Of a stretch of DNA of 64,000 bases, positions 1 to 10,369 are shown piece after piece. The position numbers were made by a program, and so were the translations under genes. The DNA lies in assembly GCA_029747585.1 (NCBI GenBank), contig JAPEVF010000055.1, positions 62,001 through 126,000 on the forward strand, given 5' to 3'. This DNA comes from Pleurotus djamor (taxonomy: Eukaryota; Basidiomycota; Agaricomycetes; Agaricales; Pleurotaceae). The notes beneath the pieces are model-generated. The model was not told the DNA's origin, searched no databases, and saw nothing but the letters and a program-made list of their open reading frames with translations. Each line of letters opens with the position of its first letter. Position 1 is the first letter of the stretch.

Positions 1-756
1 TCGTCTGCGGAGGTTTGTTCCCTGAAAGTGTACCCACTCGCCCAGCCACTGGAAAACGGCTTATCATTCTACCTCCACTTCGTGTTCCGGTTAAATCCCC
101 CTTTCTGNTTTTTTTTTCCTCTAAGGCCGCGTTTTGTGGCTATAGCTTGCATTACCAGCCGAATTTCAGCTAAGCAGTTTTTCATTTGCCGAGATGTTAT
201 CGTCGCTTGTACACCAGCAAATCACACACGAGTGTCCCCATCTCCATCTGCTCTTCTCGTCCCAACTTTAAGCACCGATGTTTCCCCGGCATCCCACAGG
301 TGTCCGGGCTCTTACCAAGCGTCAGTCCAAGTTCCCCTTCGCCCATTATTTCTCTGATTCGAACGTTGCTCAGGTTCTTGCATCACGGAAGGTACCCATC
401 GATACTTGATACGATTATCCAACGACATGACTTATACATGCCATCTTTCCTAGTCAAACTTTGCATCATCGACTTCGCGTCTGGACGGGATGACTGACCA
501 ATGCCCTACGGCTCGTGGGTTGCGGATTCGGGTCTAACATTTCTTCAGACTTGCCAAGTCTGATATACCCACCCCCACAAGCCTGTCACTCATGAGGACG
601 TTCGCGATGTCAAAAATAAACGGGGCCCCATGCCGTAAACTTTCCGGACATGAGCCCTCCTTAAAATCTGCAAGAATTCGATAACATAGCTTCCCTAAGA
701 CAGAATCCCCCCCTTCTGTGCTCTACGTCTCCCCTCCTCCCTTAGTCTCCAACGCG
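1..756. other. Left edge, no supported gene
   Basis: Short open frames on the plus strand have no domain features and no credible splice structure. The final 100 bases are probably the 5' flank of the transporter that starts at 757. An ambiguous base lies at 108 before a run of T. Confidence 0.5.
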
Positions 757-2977
757 ATGTCTATAAGTGAAAAATCTCGCGAGCTACCGAAGGAAGCCGT
801 GGCTGAGTCCTCTGAAGCCAATCGTCTCATCGACCCCAATACAACACCATGGTACAAGAGACCGAACCTCCGACTGTTATACTTCCTGTTGATCCCTACA
901 TGTATCGGTGTAGAGATGACCAGTGGGTAAGTTCATTTCATCCATCAACGCCCACTTGATATTCAATGCGCGTAACAATGCAGTTTTGACTCTTCCATGA
1001 TGAACGGTCTCCAGGCTGTTGACTCTTGGGATACGTGTTAGTCTAATCCCTCTCTGCTCTCCGACATGCTGTTTCTAACATAACACCCCATAGTCTACCA
1101 CAGTCCAAGATCTACTCTCCTTGGCCTCATGTCTGCTATGTACTCCCTCGGCGCCATTGCTGCTCTGCCCTTCGTGCCATGGGTCGCAGACACACTGGGT
1201 CGTCGCTGGGCCATCATATTGGGTAGTATCATCATGATCATCGGCGCTGTCATTCAGACTGCTTCACAGAACTGTCCGTCTTTTTCTCACTCGCTAAAGT
1301 ATCCTGANNTCCTCAATATCTGCAGTCGCTATGTTCGTCATCTCCAGGTTCATCCTTGGTCTCGGAATCCCTTTTGCGATTATCGCGGCCTCTTCACTAA
1401 TCGGAGGTATGTCCCAGAGCTGGATGTTAAATTCGCCTGACCGAGCTTTCTCCTAGAACTCTCTCACCCCAGGGAGCGCGCCATTTTAGGCTCACTTTTC
1501 AACGCATGCTACTTCGTAGGCTCAATCATTGCTGCTGGCGTTACATTGGGAACATTCAAAATGCCCAGTAACTGGGGCTGGCGCATTCCGTCTCTACTCC
1601 AGCTCGTGCCAAGTGTCATGCAGATCGCCTTCATCCTTTTCCTACCCGAGTCGCCCCGTTGGCTCGTGTCCAAGGGGCGAGGCGAAGAAGCACGCAATAT
1701 CCTCATCAAGTACCATGCTGAGGGAGATGCTGACTCTGAATTCGTGAAAGCCGAATACGCGCAGATCGAGCAAACCCTTGAAATGGAATTGGAGCAAACA
1801 AAGATGAGCTGGAAGGACATGGTTAAAACTTCAGGCATGAGGAAGCGGTTGCTTATCGGCTCTTTCTTGGGTTTGGTCACTCAATGGAGTGGAAATGGTT
1901 TGACCTCGTGAGTTTACCTATGCATGCCTAGTCTCCTTATTTCCATGGACTAACGACATATCCCTAGATATTTCTTGGCGCGCATTTTGGACAATGTCGG
2001 CATCCACGACAACCATACCAAGAATCTTATCAATCTTGCGAACACATGCTGGGGTTTCCTCAATGCTACGGCGTTCGCTTTGACGGTTGCGCGATTTAAG
2101 CGGAGGACAATCTATTTGGTACGTCTGCACCATGTGTTCTTATTTCCACCCCCCGCACGGGGTTGCTGATATCGGATGTCTTTTTCCCCAGATATGTAGT
2201 ACTTCAATTCTTCTAATTTTCGTGGGGTGGACTATCGCCTCCGCGCAATATGAGATGACCCAAAGTCAAGGTTCTTCTCGCGCCGTAATCGCGTAAGTCA
2301 CCCCGTGGTTTCTCCGATCGAAAATTGATCCCAATCATTCGTGCAGATTCATCTTCCTCTACAGCCCTGCCTATAACATCGCTTACAACGCGTTGACATA
2401 CAGTACGTGTCTTTGAACATGCATGGGAACCTTGACTAAATGGTCTTGTCTAGCTTACTTGGTTGAAATCTTCCCATTCCATGTCCGTGCCAAGGGTATC
2501 TCCGTCTTCCAATGGTTCAGTCGTGCTGCTGGTTTCTTCAACCAGTTTGTCAACCCCATCGGTATCGCGAATGCAGGTGTGTTTTATGCGTTGCCTCAAA
2601 GTGGCCCTGGGTACTGAAGTAAACGTCGTCGTCTAGGATGGAAATATTATATCAGGTTTGTACCAGTTCCTTTGACATCTAATTATTCTTTCTCACTGCT
2701 TTGATTATAGTTACTGCGTCTGGATTGCGTTCGAAGTGGTCTTCATCTGGTTCTTATTCCCTGAGACTTCAGGTCGAACCCTTGAGGAACTCGCATTCTG
2801 TAGGGCCACAATTTCTATATCACGGCCGTTCGTACTGACTATTCAACAGTATATGAAGATGATGCTCGCAAAGAGCAAGAGCAACGTGTTGATAACGAAG
2901 TTGCGGACGAGGGCATCTCTGAGTCAGATAGCACTACCAAGCCCGACGCCAACCACGTCGAAACAGTTCCACGATAA
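757..2977 (+). CDS. MFS sugar transporter (sugar porter family)
   Basis: Twelve exons (757-926, 984-1036, 1094-1273, 1326-1406, 1457-1907, 1968-2118, 2192-2292, 2347-2402, 2454-2576, 2637-2655, 2711-2799, 2850-2977) join in frame to 533 residues, usual for a 12-helix sugar porter. Seen: a D-S-S-M-M-N-G-L-Q segment after helix 1, the loop motif ADTLGRRW, PESPRWLVSKGR after helix 6 and PETSGRTLEE after helix 12; all are sugar-porter hallmarks. It probably imports hexoses or a disaccharide at the plasma membrane; relatives include fungal lactose and hexose permeases, so the substrate is open. The C-terminal tail is acidic and hydrophilic. The third intron holds two N bases (1308-1309). Exon structure differs from the two transporters at 10.4-17.1 kb, so this is a separate lineage. 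The start is the first ATG in the frame that leads into helix 1. Confidence 0.88.
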
Positions 2978-3661
2978 ATTACGATTTACGCTCCCATTGA
3001 ACGGTGACCGTTTACATCCAATGTCCAAATATGCAATGCAGTCTGTATCTCATACCTTAGTCACGACCCCAATCAAACTTTGTTTCTTGGAAGTATTTGA
3101 CTGGCCAAGCCCCTCGTTGACAAACACGTGGATCTTGGAAACTCTTAGACTTGTCATTCCAGTTCATGCCATATCCCATTTACCATCGTATCAGCGAAAG
3201 TTTAGACCGAGGCTCGAGAGGCACTGGTACTTTGATCTCATGGTCATCTTGCTGAACACTAGGGGCCGTGACGTACTGAGTGGATGGATCGGCATGTGAA
3301 CCTTCCTCTCAACTTGCCTGATTGACGAACGCTACCAAGCAGTCCCTTACGTGCCCCGCGTGCAAACCACGCGGGACACGATATATTCATGCCTCGCCAC
3401 CGAAGATTCATATGGGATGACCCAAAAGTATCTTATAAAGTGCCATACAATGACCATCTGTTTCTCTTTTAGATCGCCCGCCGCTCATCCTCCTTGACTT
3501 CGTTGTAACGACAGCTTGAAGTGGATGCTGGAGCTCAGGAGGGGACGGCAATCTGAAAGGGAGCATAGGAGGAGGCAGTACGTCCACGCAGCCGATAAAC
3601 TCACCATGATATTAGACAGCTGATCAACTTGTTAGAAGATCGTACATCGCGCGATAAGATA
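2978..3661. other. Intergenic, no supported gene
   Basis: Open frames on the plus strand at 2.98-3.3 kb are read-through of the transporter's last intron and 3' flank. I see no domain or splice signal here. A 5' exon of the next small gene could lie in 3.4-3.6 kb but was not identified. Confidence 0.4.
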
Positions 3662-4042
3662 ATGGCGACTTGCACACAGTGTTCGGAATTGGGGAACATA
3701 ATTGACAAGATTGCACCTTCCCCTGCGTCCCACTATGCCACTCCGTCATTCCAAGGGCCAACCTCCACGTTCATCGCCGATGTCAACCAAACAAAGGTCG
3801 CGGTCTCCGCGAGTTTCCACGTTCGGGTTGAACAACCCACGACCATGCCCACTGGGCTGGGCGGTTTAAAAGCATTCACGTCTTGCTCGAAGAAAGTCGT
3901 AGCGGGCGTCATCGGTGGTGGACTTGGGTTGATATTATTTTTCTTCATCACTCTCTTCCTCCTTCGACGTCGACGTGGTCCACGAAAATGTCAAACATCC
4001 ACAAGCGTGCATTTCGCGCACTCTGAACAGACTCTACCTTGA
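3662..4042 (+). CDS. Small single-pass membrane protein, unknown
   Basis: The frame is open from 3629 without an ATG; the first ATG is at 3662 and gives about 126 residues. It has a Thr/Pro/Ser-rich N-terminal half and one Gly-rich hydrophobic segment (about residues 78-103, VVAGVIGGGLGL then ILFFF), followed at once by a basic stop-transfer run RRRRGPRK and a short polar tail. Fungal genomes carry many such proteins with a glycosylated ectodomain and one helix. No signal peptide is visible, so an upstream exon may be missing. Function is unknown. Confidence 0.4.
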   Translation: MATCTQCSELGNIIDKIAPSPASHYATPSFQGPTSTFIADVNQTKVAVSASFHVRVEQPTTMPTGLGGLKAFTSCSKKVVAGVIGGGLGLILFFFITLFLLRRRRGPRKCQTSTSVHFAHSEQTLP

Positions 4043-4239
4043 TACCGTTTTCACTAGCACTTATTAGACTGCCCATATAGATTTGTAGCCTTCCAACGAC
4101 ACGTTGTTTCTTGTATATATAGATAGACTGCACACGAGTTACGAATATTTGACAAAGACTCTGGAGTAGAGATCGAAGAATTTGCTTCCGTTGATAACAG
4201 ATGGATGGGTTGTGATATACAAGTTGTCCACAAAGATAA

Positions 4240-5244
4240 TCACGGGGAGGGTGCATCACCCCCAAGGATTTCTGCACCGGGCAGTAACCACCTGAATGTG
4301 ATACTCATTCGTGTACCCCTGGCGATTGTGGCGCCTTCGACGGCATCTTCCAATCGTTTCTCGATACCATGCGTCCACTTGTATCGGGCGTCCCCAGAGA
4401 GAACAATGACGCTCCTCTCAGGCAGGTATAAATCGTGCCGATCGTTCGCATCCTTGGAAGAGGCCAAGTATGATTTCTCGGGGGTTTCCTGGTAAGTCTC
4501 GTGTGTCGATGAAGAATCCTCGCGTACTAGCCGATCAAACTGCATCACGCATCCGCTGCCAAAGCTGACACCAATTATTCCATCCCCAAAGCGACGGAGA
4601 AGATCGACATGTTTCGAGATGCCTTCTCCTGGGTAATACAGATTTATGATAGCCTGACGAGCACGTTCGGGCACAGCGGGAAATAGAAGCTCGGATAGTG
4701 TACCAGGGAGGTATGGGGAGAGTGTATTTGCCAAGGAGGCAAGAAGTTCGTCGAGAATTGGTGGAAAGGGTGAGGATGATGGTGATTCTTTGGTTGGTGT
4801 GCGACCGAACAGCATGACCTGATTTACATCAGGAGAAGTAAAGTAGGTTTCCATGCATTTCTTCATTACACGATCAGCCAGGTCTTCGGGTATTTCTATA
4901 GATGGGTTGAAGTACAACCCTGGTATTGGAGGACCACAACGGGTTGCGATCACGGAGGCTTCGTCAGCCGAGAGGGAGGTGCCCGTCGAAGTTGACACAG
5001 ATTCATCAAGGAAGAGACTTGATTCTGAGCTCTCGCTGGAAGGCGTAAACAGAGATTCGTTCTTTGTATCCGGGAGGTCATCCGTGTCGAGGGATGTATA
5101 GTGCGATTGAACAGTAAAATCGGGGATGTCGATTTGAAGCTTTGCTTTGCGTCGTTTCGAGCTGGGTGCTGAGTCCTCGTCGCTACTGGGCGCGCTTCTC
5201 TTGTAAGATGGAAGAGGTAGATTGGGCACAACAGAGGACGTCAT
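4240..5244 (-). CDS. AlkB-like 2-oxoglutarate/Fe(II) dioxygenase
   Basis: One uninterrupted frame of 334 residues, unusual here because neighbours carry many introns. The N-terminal 100 residues are Ser-rich and include a KRRK cluster near residue 30, a possible nuclear signal. The catalytic core follows: NLYYPGEGIS at 201-210, then the iron ligands H212 and D214 in KHVD, FGSGCVMQF at 228-236, H292 in KWTHGIE, and R312/R318 in TRMSITFR, the 2-oxoglutarate clamp. This is the AlkB fold, which oxidatively removes alkyl groups from nucleic acid or other substrates. The sequence is nearest in feel to the ALKBH group with long N-terminal extensions. Whether it acts on DNA, RNA or protein cannot be told. 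It is convergent with the small membrane protein gene and 495 bp from the divergent SAP18 gene. Confidence 0.87.
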   Translation of the reverse strand: MTSSVVPNLPLPSYKRSAPSSDEDSAPSSKRRKAKLQIDIPDFTVQSHYTSLDTDDLPDTKNESLFTPSSESSESSLFLDESVSTSTGTSLSADEASVIATRCGPPIPGLYFNPSIEIPEDLADRVMKKCMETYFTSPDVNQVMLFGRTPTKESPSSSPFPPILDELLASLANTLSPYLPGTLSELLFPAVPERARQAIINLYYPGEGISKHVDLLRRFGDGIIGVSFGSGCVMQFDRLVREDSSSTHETYQETPEKSYLASSKDANDRHDLYLPERSVIVLSGDARYKWTHGIEKRLEDAVEGATIARGTRMSITFRWLLPGAEILGGDAPSP

Positions 5245-5739
5245 ACTAAGGTTGAATCCATCGCCACGAGCCGGGATGATGTGGCAAGGCGCTTACATGG
5301 ACAGGAGAGACGCCCAGAATTGAATCTCTGGCATACAATCTTGTCGAATCCTGCCTCGATAAATATCATTTACTGTGAGACTTGGAACACCTCTTGAAGC
5401 GATTTCATCGGGATTGACGTGCTGTAGACGGGAGTTTGATCAGCCTTGGACGAGTGGCTTGCCACTGGCCAGGACCATGGATTGTGTCCCATAGAAATAG
5501 ATGACCTAAGATTACTGTACTCAATTGCGAAAGTCAGCCTAGGTTCGTATGTATCTTGAGGAGTAGAGAGCCAACTCTCATTCGCAGTATCCATATAAAG
5601 TAATGATATTGCCAAATACGGACGCTGGCGTTGCCAAGCTTTGCTGGGTGGCGCTTTTTAATTAGGGGCTTTGTTCAACGTGAGCTGTGATGCGTGACGT
5701 TAGCCATTGTCACACTTCTCCTGCTCGAACACCCTGAAA
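5245..5739. other. Divergent promoter region between AlkB-like gene and SAP18
   Basis: About 500 bp separates two divergent starts. A minus-strand frame (5370-5615) has no recognisable features and is probably chance. No clear TATA element was found. Confidence 0.4.
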
Positions 5740-6696
5740 ATGAACGACGATTCCGTCACCGCGTCTGGCCAGCCCATCGTTTCTCGGGAAAAGGTAAATA
5801 TCTCGACTCTCATATCGCCCTTTGCTGACCTTGAAACCTTCTTAGACTGCACCGTTTCTCATTCGCGCTTTCATCAAGATTGGGAGTTTTCACAGACTCA
5901 CGCTCTTTGAGGATGGCACGCTTCCAACCACGGACGAGCAGCAGATATTTACTTGGTACATGACTCATCTGCTCAATAAATGGTATGTGCTAACACGTCT
6001 TACAGGAAGGACGCTACGCTTCGCGAGGTAGTCACCACAATACGCAACACCGCTTCCCACGTCCCAGAGTACCGACATCCTCTTGCGAAATTCTCTTTTC
6101 GAACCGTATACGCAGACCCAGGGAACAAAGGTCGTTTCTCACAAAAGGACCTTGGTCTCGTCTACTCCCGTGACATCCTCGGTGAACCAGGCACTCTTGA
6201 GTCGATTGCGCCGCGCTTGTTGGAAGATGAAGACCATGAAATCCGAGAGCCGTCAGCACGAGAGAAAGAGGAACGAAGCCTCGATGAACTCCGATTCGTA
6301 CCTGGAGACTACCTCCTCGTCGCTGTCCTATTGCCCAAGAATGTCACAATGCCGACGGAGCTGTCCATAAAGGGTGCTGGTGGGGCTGGGGCCCAGTCAA
6401 ATGGTTGGAAGGGGAGAGGTGATAGTGGATGGGGAGGTGCTACTGCTTCTACAGCCCCAGGTCGGGGAGGAGGTCATTGGAGGGGTGACTCGAATGCTCC
6501 GCCGCCTCCAGCTGGTGGTCGTGGACGTGGCGGACGCAGTGACTTCGATCGTCGGGTTCCCCCTCCTCGGAGGGGTGAATCTCCTCCACCTTACAGAGGT
6601 GATAGAGGTGATAGAGGCGATAGAGGCGGCCGTGGTGGACGAGGTGGACGACCGAGGTCTCGATCAAGGTCACCCAGACGGAGGCGGTACGACTAG
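5740..6696 (+). CDS. SAP18: Histone deacetylase complex subunit SAP18
   Basis: Three exons (5740-5793, 5846-5955, 6006-6696)  join to 284 residues. The SAP18 domain covers about residues 18-145: APFLIRAFIKIGSFHRL, LPTTDEQQIFTWKDATLRE, SFRTVYADPGNKGRF, and RSLDELRFVPGDYLLVAV are the conserved blocks. SAP18 is a ubiquitin-like subunit of the Sin3 histone deacetylase complex and of the ASAP complex linked to splicing. Residues from about 155 to the end are a Gly/Arg tail with RGG repeats and a final RSRSRSPRRRR stretch, which suggests RNA or splicing contacts. Metazoan SAP18 is about 150 residues, so the tail is an extension. The start is the first in-frame ATG. Confidence 0.93.
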
Positions 6697-7007
6697 GAGT
6701 GGTCTGCGTCATGTTCTCCTGCGCCTCGGGTCCGCTGCCAATCCTTTCTGTTGGAGGATTCGCTCTCTATCTTGTTCGGCACAAAGACCGTACTTCGTCT
6801 CAAACATTCGGACTGTATCTACCTCGGACCTCCCATTGCATGAGGCATGAGGGCGATCGAGCATTTCATTACCGTTCGAGTACCGCTTGAAAATGCATTT
6901 TCGTTTGACCGAATGACCACTCATAGTCTCCGCCAATCTTTGAATGCGAAGATAGCCAGAATACCAAGAACCTCGCGGTGAGATTTCGGTCCTTTGAATC
7001 CCAGCCG

Positions 7008-7445
7008 ATGTCAATGTCGTCGTGTCTTCTACTCTTCTGTTTGCGACGTATGTTCTTATTTCCGTCGGTACGGCTAAGTTGTCTCCTTGTCGTGCCGCGC
7101 CGAAGATCTCACCTTCGGAGCATGGACATCCTGCGGACCATCGCTCCGAGATCATCTTGTCTTCTTACTTCCACGATTCACGCCATGCTTGCCCAGCAAC
7201 CAAACTTGTCCTTACCTTGGTCCTCGAGACACCAAGCCTTTCACTGTGTCAACTTGGTGTCAACGGCAAGTAACTTGGACCACGCAAAGTGCGAGGTGAA
7301 CCTCCGAAGAGCAACCTGAGAATGTGTGTGCTTACGAAGATACAGATACGTTGGTATGCAAAATGAGTATGCCTATCCCACTTTCGGAATCCGGCCCCGT
7401 CGATGCGTTCTTGCGAACTGCCCGCCTGGCCCTCGAGCCACATGA
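7008..7445 (+). CDS. Possible small secreted cysteine-containing protein
   Basis: Tentative three-exon model: 7008-7047, 7079-7295, 7340-7445, giving about 120 residues in one frame. The first exons read MSMSSCLLLFCLRLVSLSC, a possible signal peptide, then a region with spaced cysteines, two NxT-type sites, and a tail RRCVLANCPPGPRAT. Introns are 31 and 44 bp; the first is very short even for fungi, which weakens the model. It ends 41 bp from the end of the convergent thioesterase gene. Alternative reading: untranslated 3' sequence of SAP18. No family was recognised. Confidence 0.28.
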
Positions 7446-7486
7446 CCGTGACAACAATATTTATGAGGGTAAATATTGACCACGCC

Positions 7487-8274
7487 CTATAACTTCGCTT
7501 TAGGTGACGAGGGTAGCATCGTGATTTGGATACCAGATGCTACCAATCTATGGTGCGTGTCGTTCCACAGCTATGGATATGTGAATTATCCATCAGCAGC
7601 AGTTGGGATTCATGGTTTTAATTCGGGAGATATATTACGGACCTCGCAGCGTGCGGTCATAGTTCTCGCACCTACCGACATGGTGGTGCTGATAATTCTG
7701 AGCTTGTCACCTCTGTTGAAGGTTTCAATCAGCAATTGTTGCGTGACCAGCTTGTCGATGGACTCACAGCTCCGCGGGTGAATGGTAGACCATGTTTATG
7801 GCCTGTGAGACACTGATCGCAGGGTCTCCCAGTACACCCATGGTGTATGCCAGAAGGGCGTATGAAGTACATCTTTGTGAAGAGTGAGCGTTGGGTACAA
7901 TAATGCAGTTCCAACGACTTACAAGTCAACAAGAGTAGCCGAACAGCCTCCATGAATCTTTCCTCCTCCGTTGAGCATGTCTGATATTCAACGACTCTGA
8001 GACCACCATTGAAGAGGAGTCATAGTAAGCAAACCAACGTACCTTCCGACACTTCCAGTTCACATATGACGCGAGCTTCCTTCTTCAGAGGCTCGTCAGT
8101 TTTTGGGACGATAGAAACCTCGGTTACGTTTATTCTCTTGAAGATGGTCACGCCAAAGCTGTTTTGGACCTGCTCAAACCACATTGGAGTGGCAATGACG
8201 GCCTTTATCTCGGGGGACGCGTTTCCTGCGATGTGGGACATGTCTGGTGTATCGCTTCCGCGTCCATCGATCAT
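7487..8274 (-). CDS. Hotdog-fold acyl-CoA thioesterase (ACOT13/PaaI type)
   Basis: Five exons in plus coordinates (8043-8274, 7923-7980, 7768-7872, 7643-7712, 7487-7570) join to 182 residues. The core reads MLNGGGKIHGGCSATLVDL (79-97), with N81, HGG 87-89 and D96 at the same spacing as the catalytic Asn, HGG and Asp of human THEM2/ACOT13. A later block, GDKLRIISTTMSVGARTMTA, then RLVASGIQITML, completes the hotdog strand pattern. The enzyme should hydrolyse fatty acyl-CoA to free acid and CoA, acting as a tetramer in cytosol or mitochondria. About 60 residues lie before the fold. The start used is an ATG inside an open frame from 8280; a second ATG 11 codons later is possible. It is divergent from the ITPase gene, 169 bp away. 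Confidence 0.88.
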
Positions 8275-8443
8275 GAGCAAAGATGATGGGCGGTCAACTG
8301 GTCACTAGCACTTGTTACTGTAACTTGGCGTCCGATCGGGAAGCGAGTAAGAGAGCCAGCGCCTCGTGTTAAGCGCCCACAAATCTTTCTCCAATCTTTC
8401 TCGATCCCCAGATTCCCAACTCGATCCACCATCACATATCACG

Positions 8444-9290
8444 ATGTCGGAGAAGCTCAGTAAGCTATTTCACCAGGGAGCTCTGGATATAAGGCTTACA
8501 ATGTTAGCGTCTTAGTTTTTGTAACTGGAAATGCCAACAAACTCAAAGAAGTGAGAGCCATCCTCGCATCGGGGCCTCAGGCCATCGAAATCGATTCACA
8601 AGAACTGGACAGTGAGTGCAGGATTCTTCAACTTGCTTTCGAACAGGCTAACGTGACTTGTATGTAGTCCCCGAAGTACAGGGAACTACGCAGGAAGTGG
8701 CCATCGCGAAATGTAAACGCGCAGCAGAACTTGTTCGTTCAATGACTCGTCCACTCACACACGCACCGACGAATCCTTACCCCAGATCGGAGGACCGTGT
8801 ATAACAGAAGATACTGCGCTTTGCTTCAAGGCAATGAATGGGCTTCCGGGACCGTACATCAAATATTTCCTTGCCTCTCTCGGACACGATGGATTGAACA
8901 CGATGCTCGATGGCTTTCCCACAAAAGAGGCGTGGGCCCTGTGCACGTTCGCGTATTCGGCTGGACCAGGCAGGCTTTCTTCTCCCCAAATCTCAATCTT
9001 ACATCTTATTCACTCTGACGTTTAGGTACTGAGCCGATCATTTTTGAGGGCCGTACAGATGGGATGCTAGTACCTGCCCGAGGTCCGAAGAATTTCGGAT
9101 GGGACGCGTGTTTTGAGCCACTTGGGACTGGACTGACGTGGGTAACCCATCTTCAAATGATGCGGTATACGAACGCTAACGTTATGGTGCGGATAGATAT
9201 GCCGAAATGCCAAAGGAGCAGAAAAACACCATATCACACCGTTACAAGGCGTTGGACTTGCTACGAACTTATCTTAAGTCCTTGCAGTAG
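8444..9290 (+). CDS. HAM1: Inosine triphosphate pyrophosphatase (ITPase, Ham1)
   Basis: Six exons (8444-8459, 8516-8611, 8668-8732, 8786-8969, 9026-9137, 9197-9290) join to 188 residues, the usual ITPase length. Seen: [10 protein letters not shown] near residue 9 (nucleotide-binding start), LDIPEVQGT, then ITEDTALCF with the acidic metal site, [19 protein letters not shown] and SHRYKAL near the C-terminus. Ham1/ITPA removes ITP, dITP and XTP from nucleotide pools by releasing pyrophosphate, protecting DNA and RNA. The fourth intron (8970-9025) has no usable GT near the required boundary and appears to start with GC; the join gives the expected [12 protein letters not shown] segment. It shares a short divergent promoter with the thioesterase. 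Confidence 0.92.
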
Positions 9291-10369
9291 TCGAACAGTA
9301 ACTCAAGACCTTGCAATGGGCATTGATGAATCTTCGCCATATAATTACCCCATGACCGCTAGTACCGCGCCGAGCTGCCTCCTTGTCTCATCTCGGTAGT
9401 CTATCTGAGTCCTGATCAAGAATTCTTGAAAACTTTGTCGACCTACTGTTGGGGACACCTGAACCCGACCTTCGCTCATGTGAGTACGTGCAAACGAAGT
9501 TCCTCGCCTCAATTACATAAGTCCATACTTTTCTTATGTAGGTTAACATCAAGGCTTCGAGCTTATCTTCCGCTTTGAGTCTTCGGTCGAGCTTCTTCCA
9601 GGTTCTCCACCACCTAACATCAAGTTCTCGATGTCCTCGTTTCAAAGTACTCCCATGGGCAGCATCTAAGGCACGCCTGACGTTTTTTGTCGAACAGTGA
9701 TAGCAATGCACCGTTGTTCATATTGATAGTGTCAACCCGGACGCACCTCGGAGTATATTTCCGTGACCATCGCTTTCTGATGCAAATGGAGACCGAGAAA
9801 TACTCCAATTCGAAGTGATGCAAACGCCCGCTCCCAGGAACACCCCGCATCGTCTCTGGCCGACTTCACTCTGGAGCCGTCTTCGAACAGTGAAGATCAG
9901 CCCGCTTTCCGCCCTCGGAATGTCGCAGTGTCTATCACACCTGGATCCCAGGCCTATCGGTCCTTCATATAGATTCCCATTCGCACGGCCGCCCCCTCTA
10001 ATTATACCTTACCCCAGTTACCTCCGCTCATCTCACGATGGGACACAAACTTCCAAACGAAAGGGGACTCCTCAGCGCGTTTTTGATCAAATGACATGCT
10101 CGTTGTTATTTTTAGAGCGTGAAGCACAAGTTCTCTGGACCTCTCATCATTCCACACTTCCTCCACTTCTCGTTTCCCCCGCCGCCTAGGGCACGACTGG
10201 TTTTAGGCTTATGCTTATATGGATGTTCCGGTATGGTATATAATGTGGGGAAACGTTTGCGGCTTTCCCCAGCTGCTGCTGCTCCTTTGACAGCCGTTCT
10301 CTTTGCGTTACCTCTTGAGAACCCTCTCGCCCATTCTTCGCTTTGTGACTCTCCTAGCTCTCCATAACC
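9291..10369. other. Intergenic with coding-like fragments, no supported gene
   Basis: Plus-strand fragments at 9.41-9.68 kb read like coding sequence (for example FVDLLLGTPEPDLRSCEYVQ) but stops and missing splice sites prevent a model. They may be a decayed gene. The right end is the promoter of the next transporter. Confidence 0.35.
10237..10243 (+). promoter_or_regulatory. TATA-like element
   Basis: TATATAA lies about 127 bp upstream of the transporter ATG at 10370, with pyrimidine-rich sequence between them. It is a plausible core promoter from position and sequence only. Confidence 0.4.

Noticed and set aside
3000..3299. C-terminal extension of the first transporter (long open frame)
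   Set aside because: The frame comes from reading through the last intron; the spliced last exon ends at 2977 with an acidic tail typical of the family.
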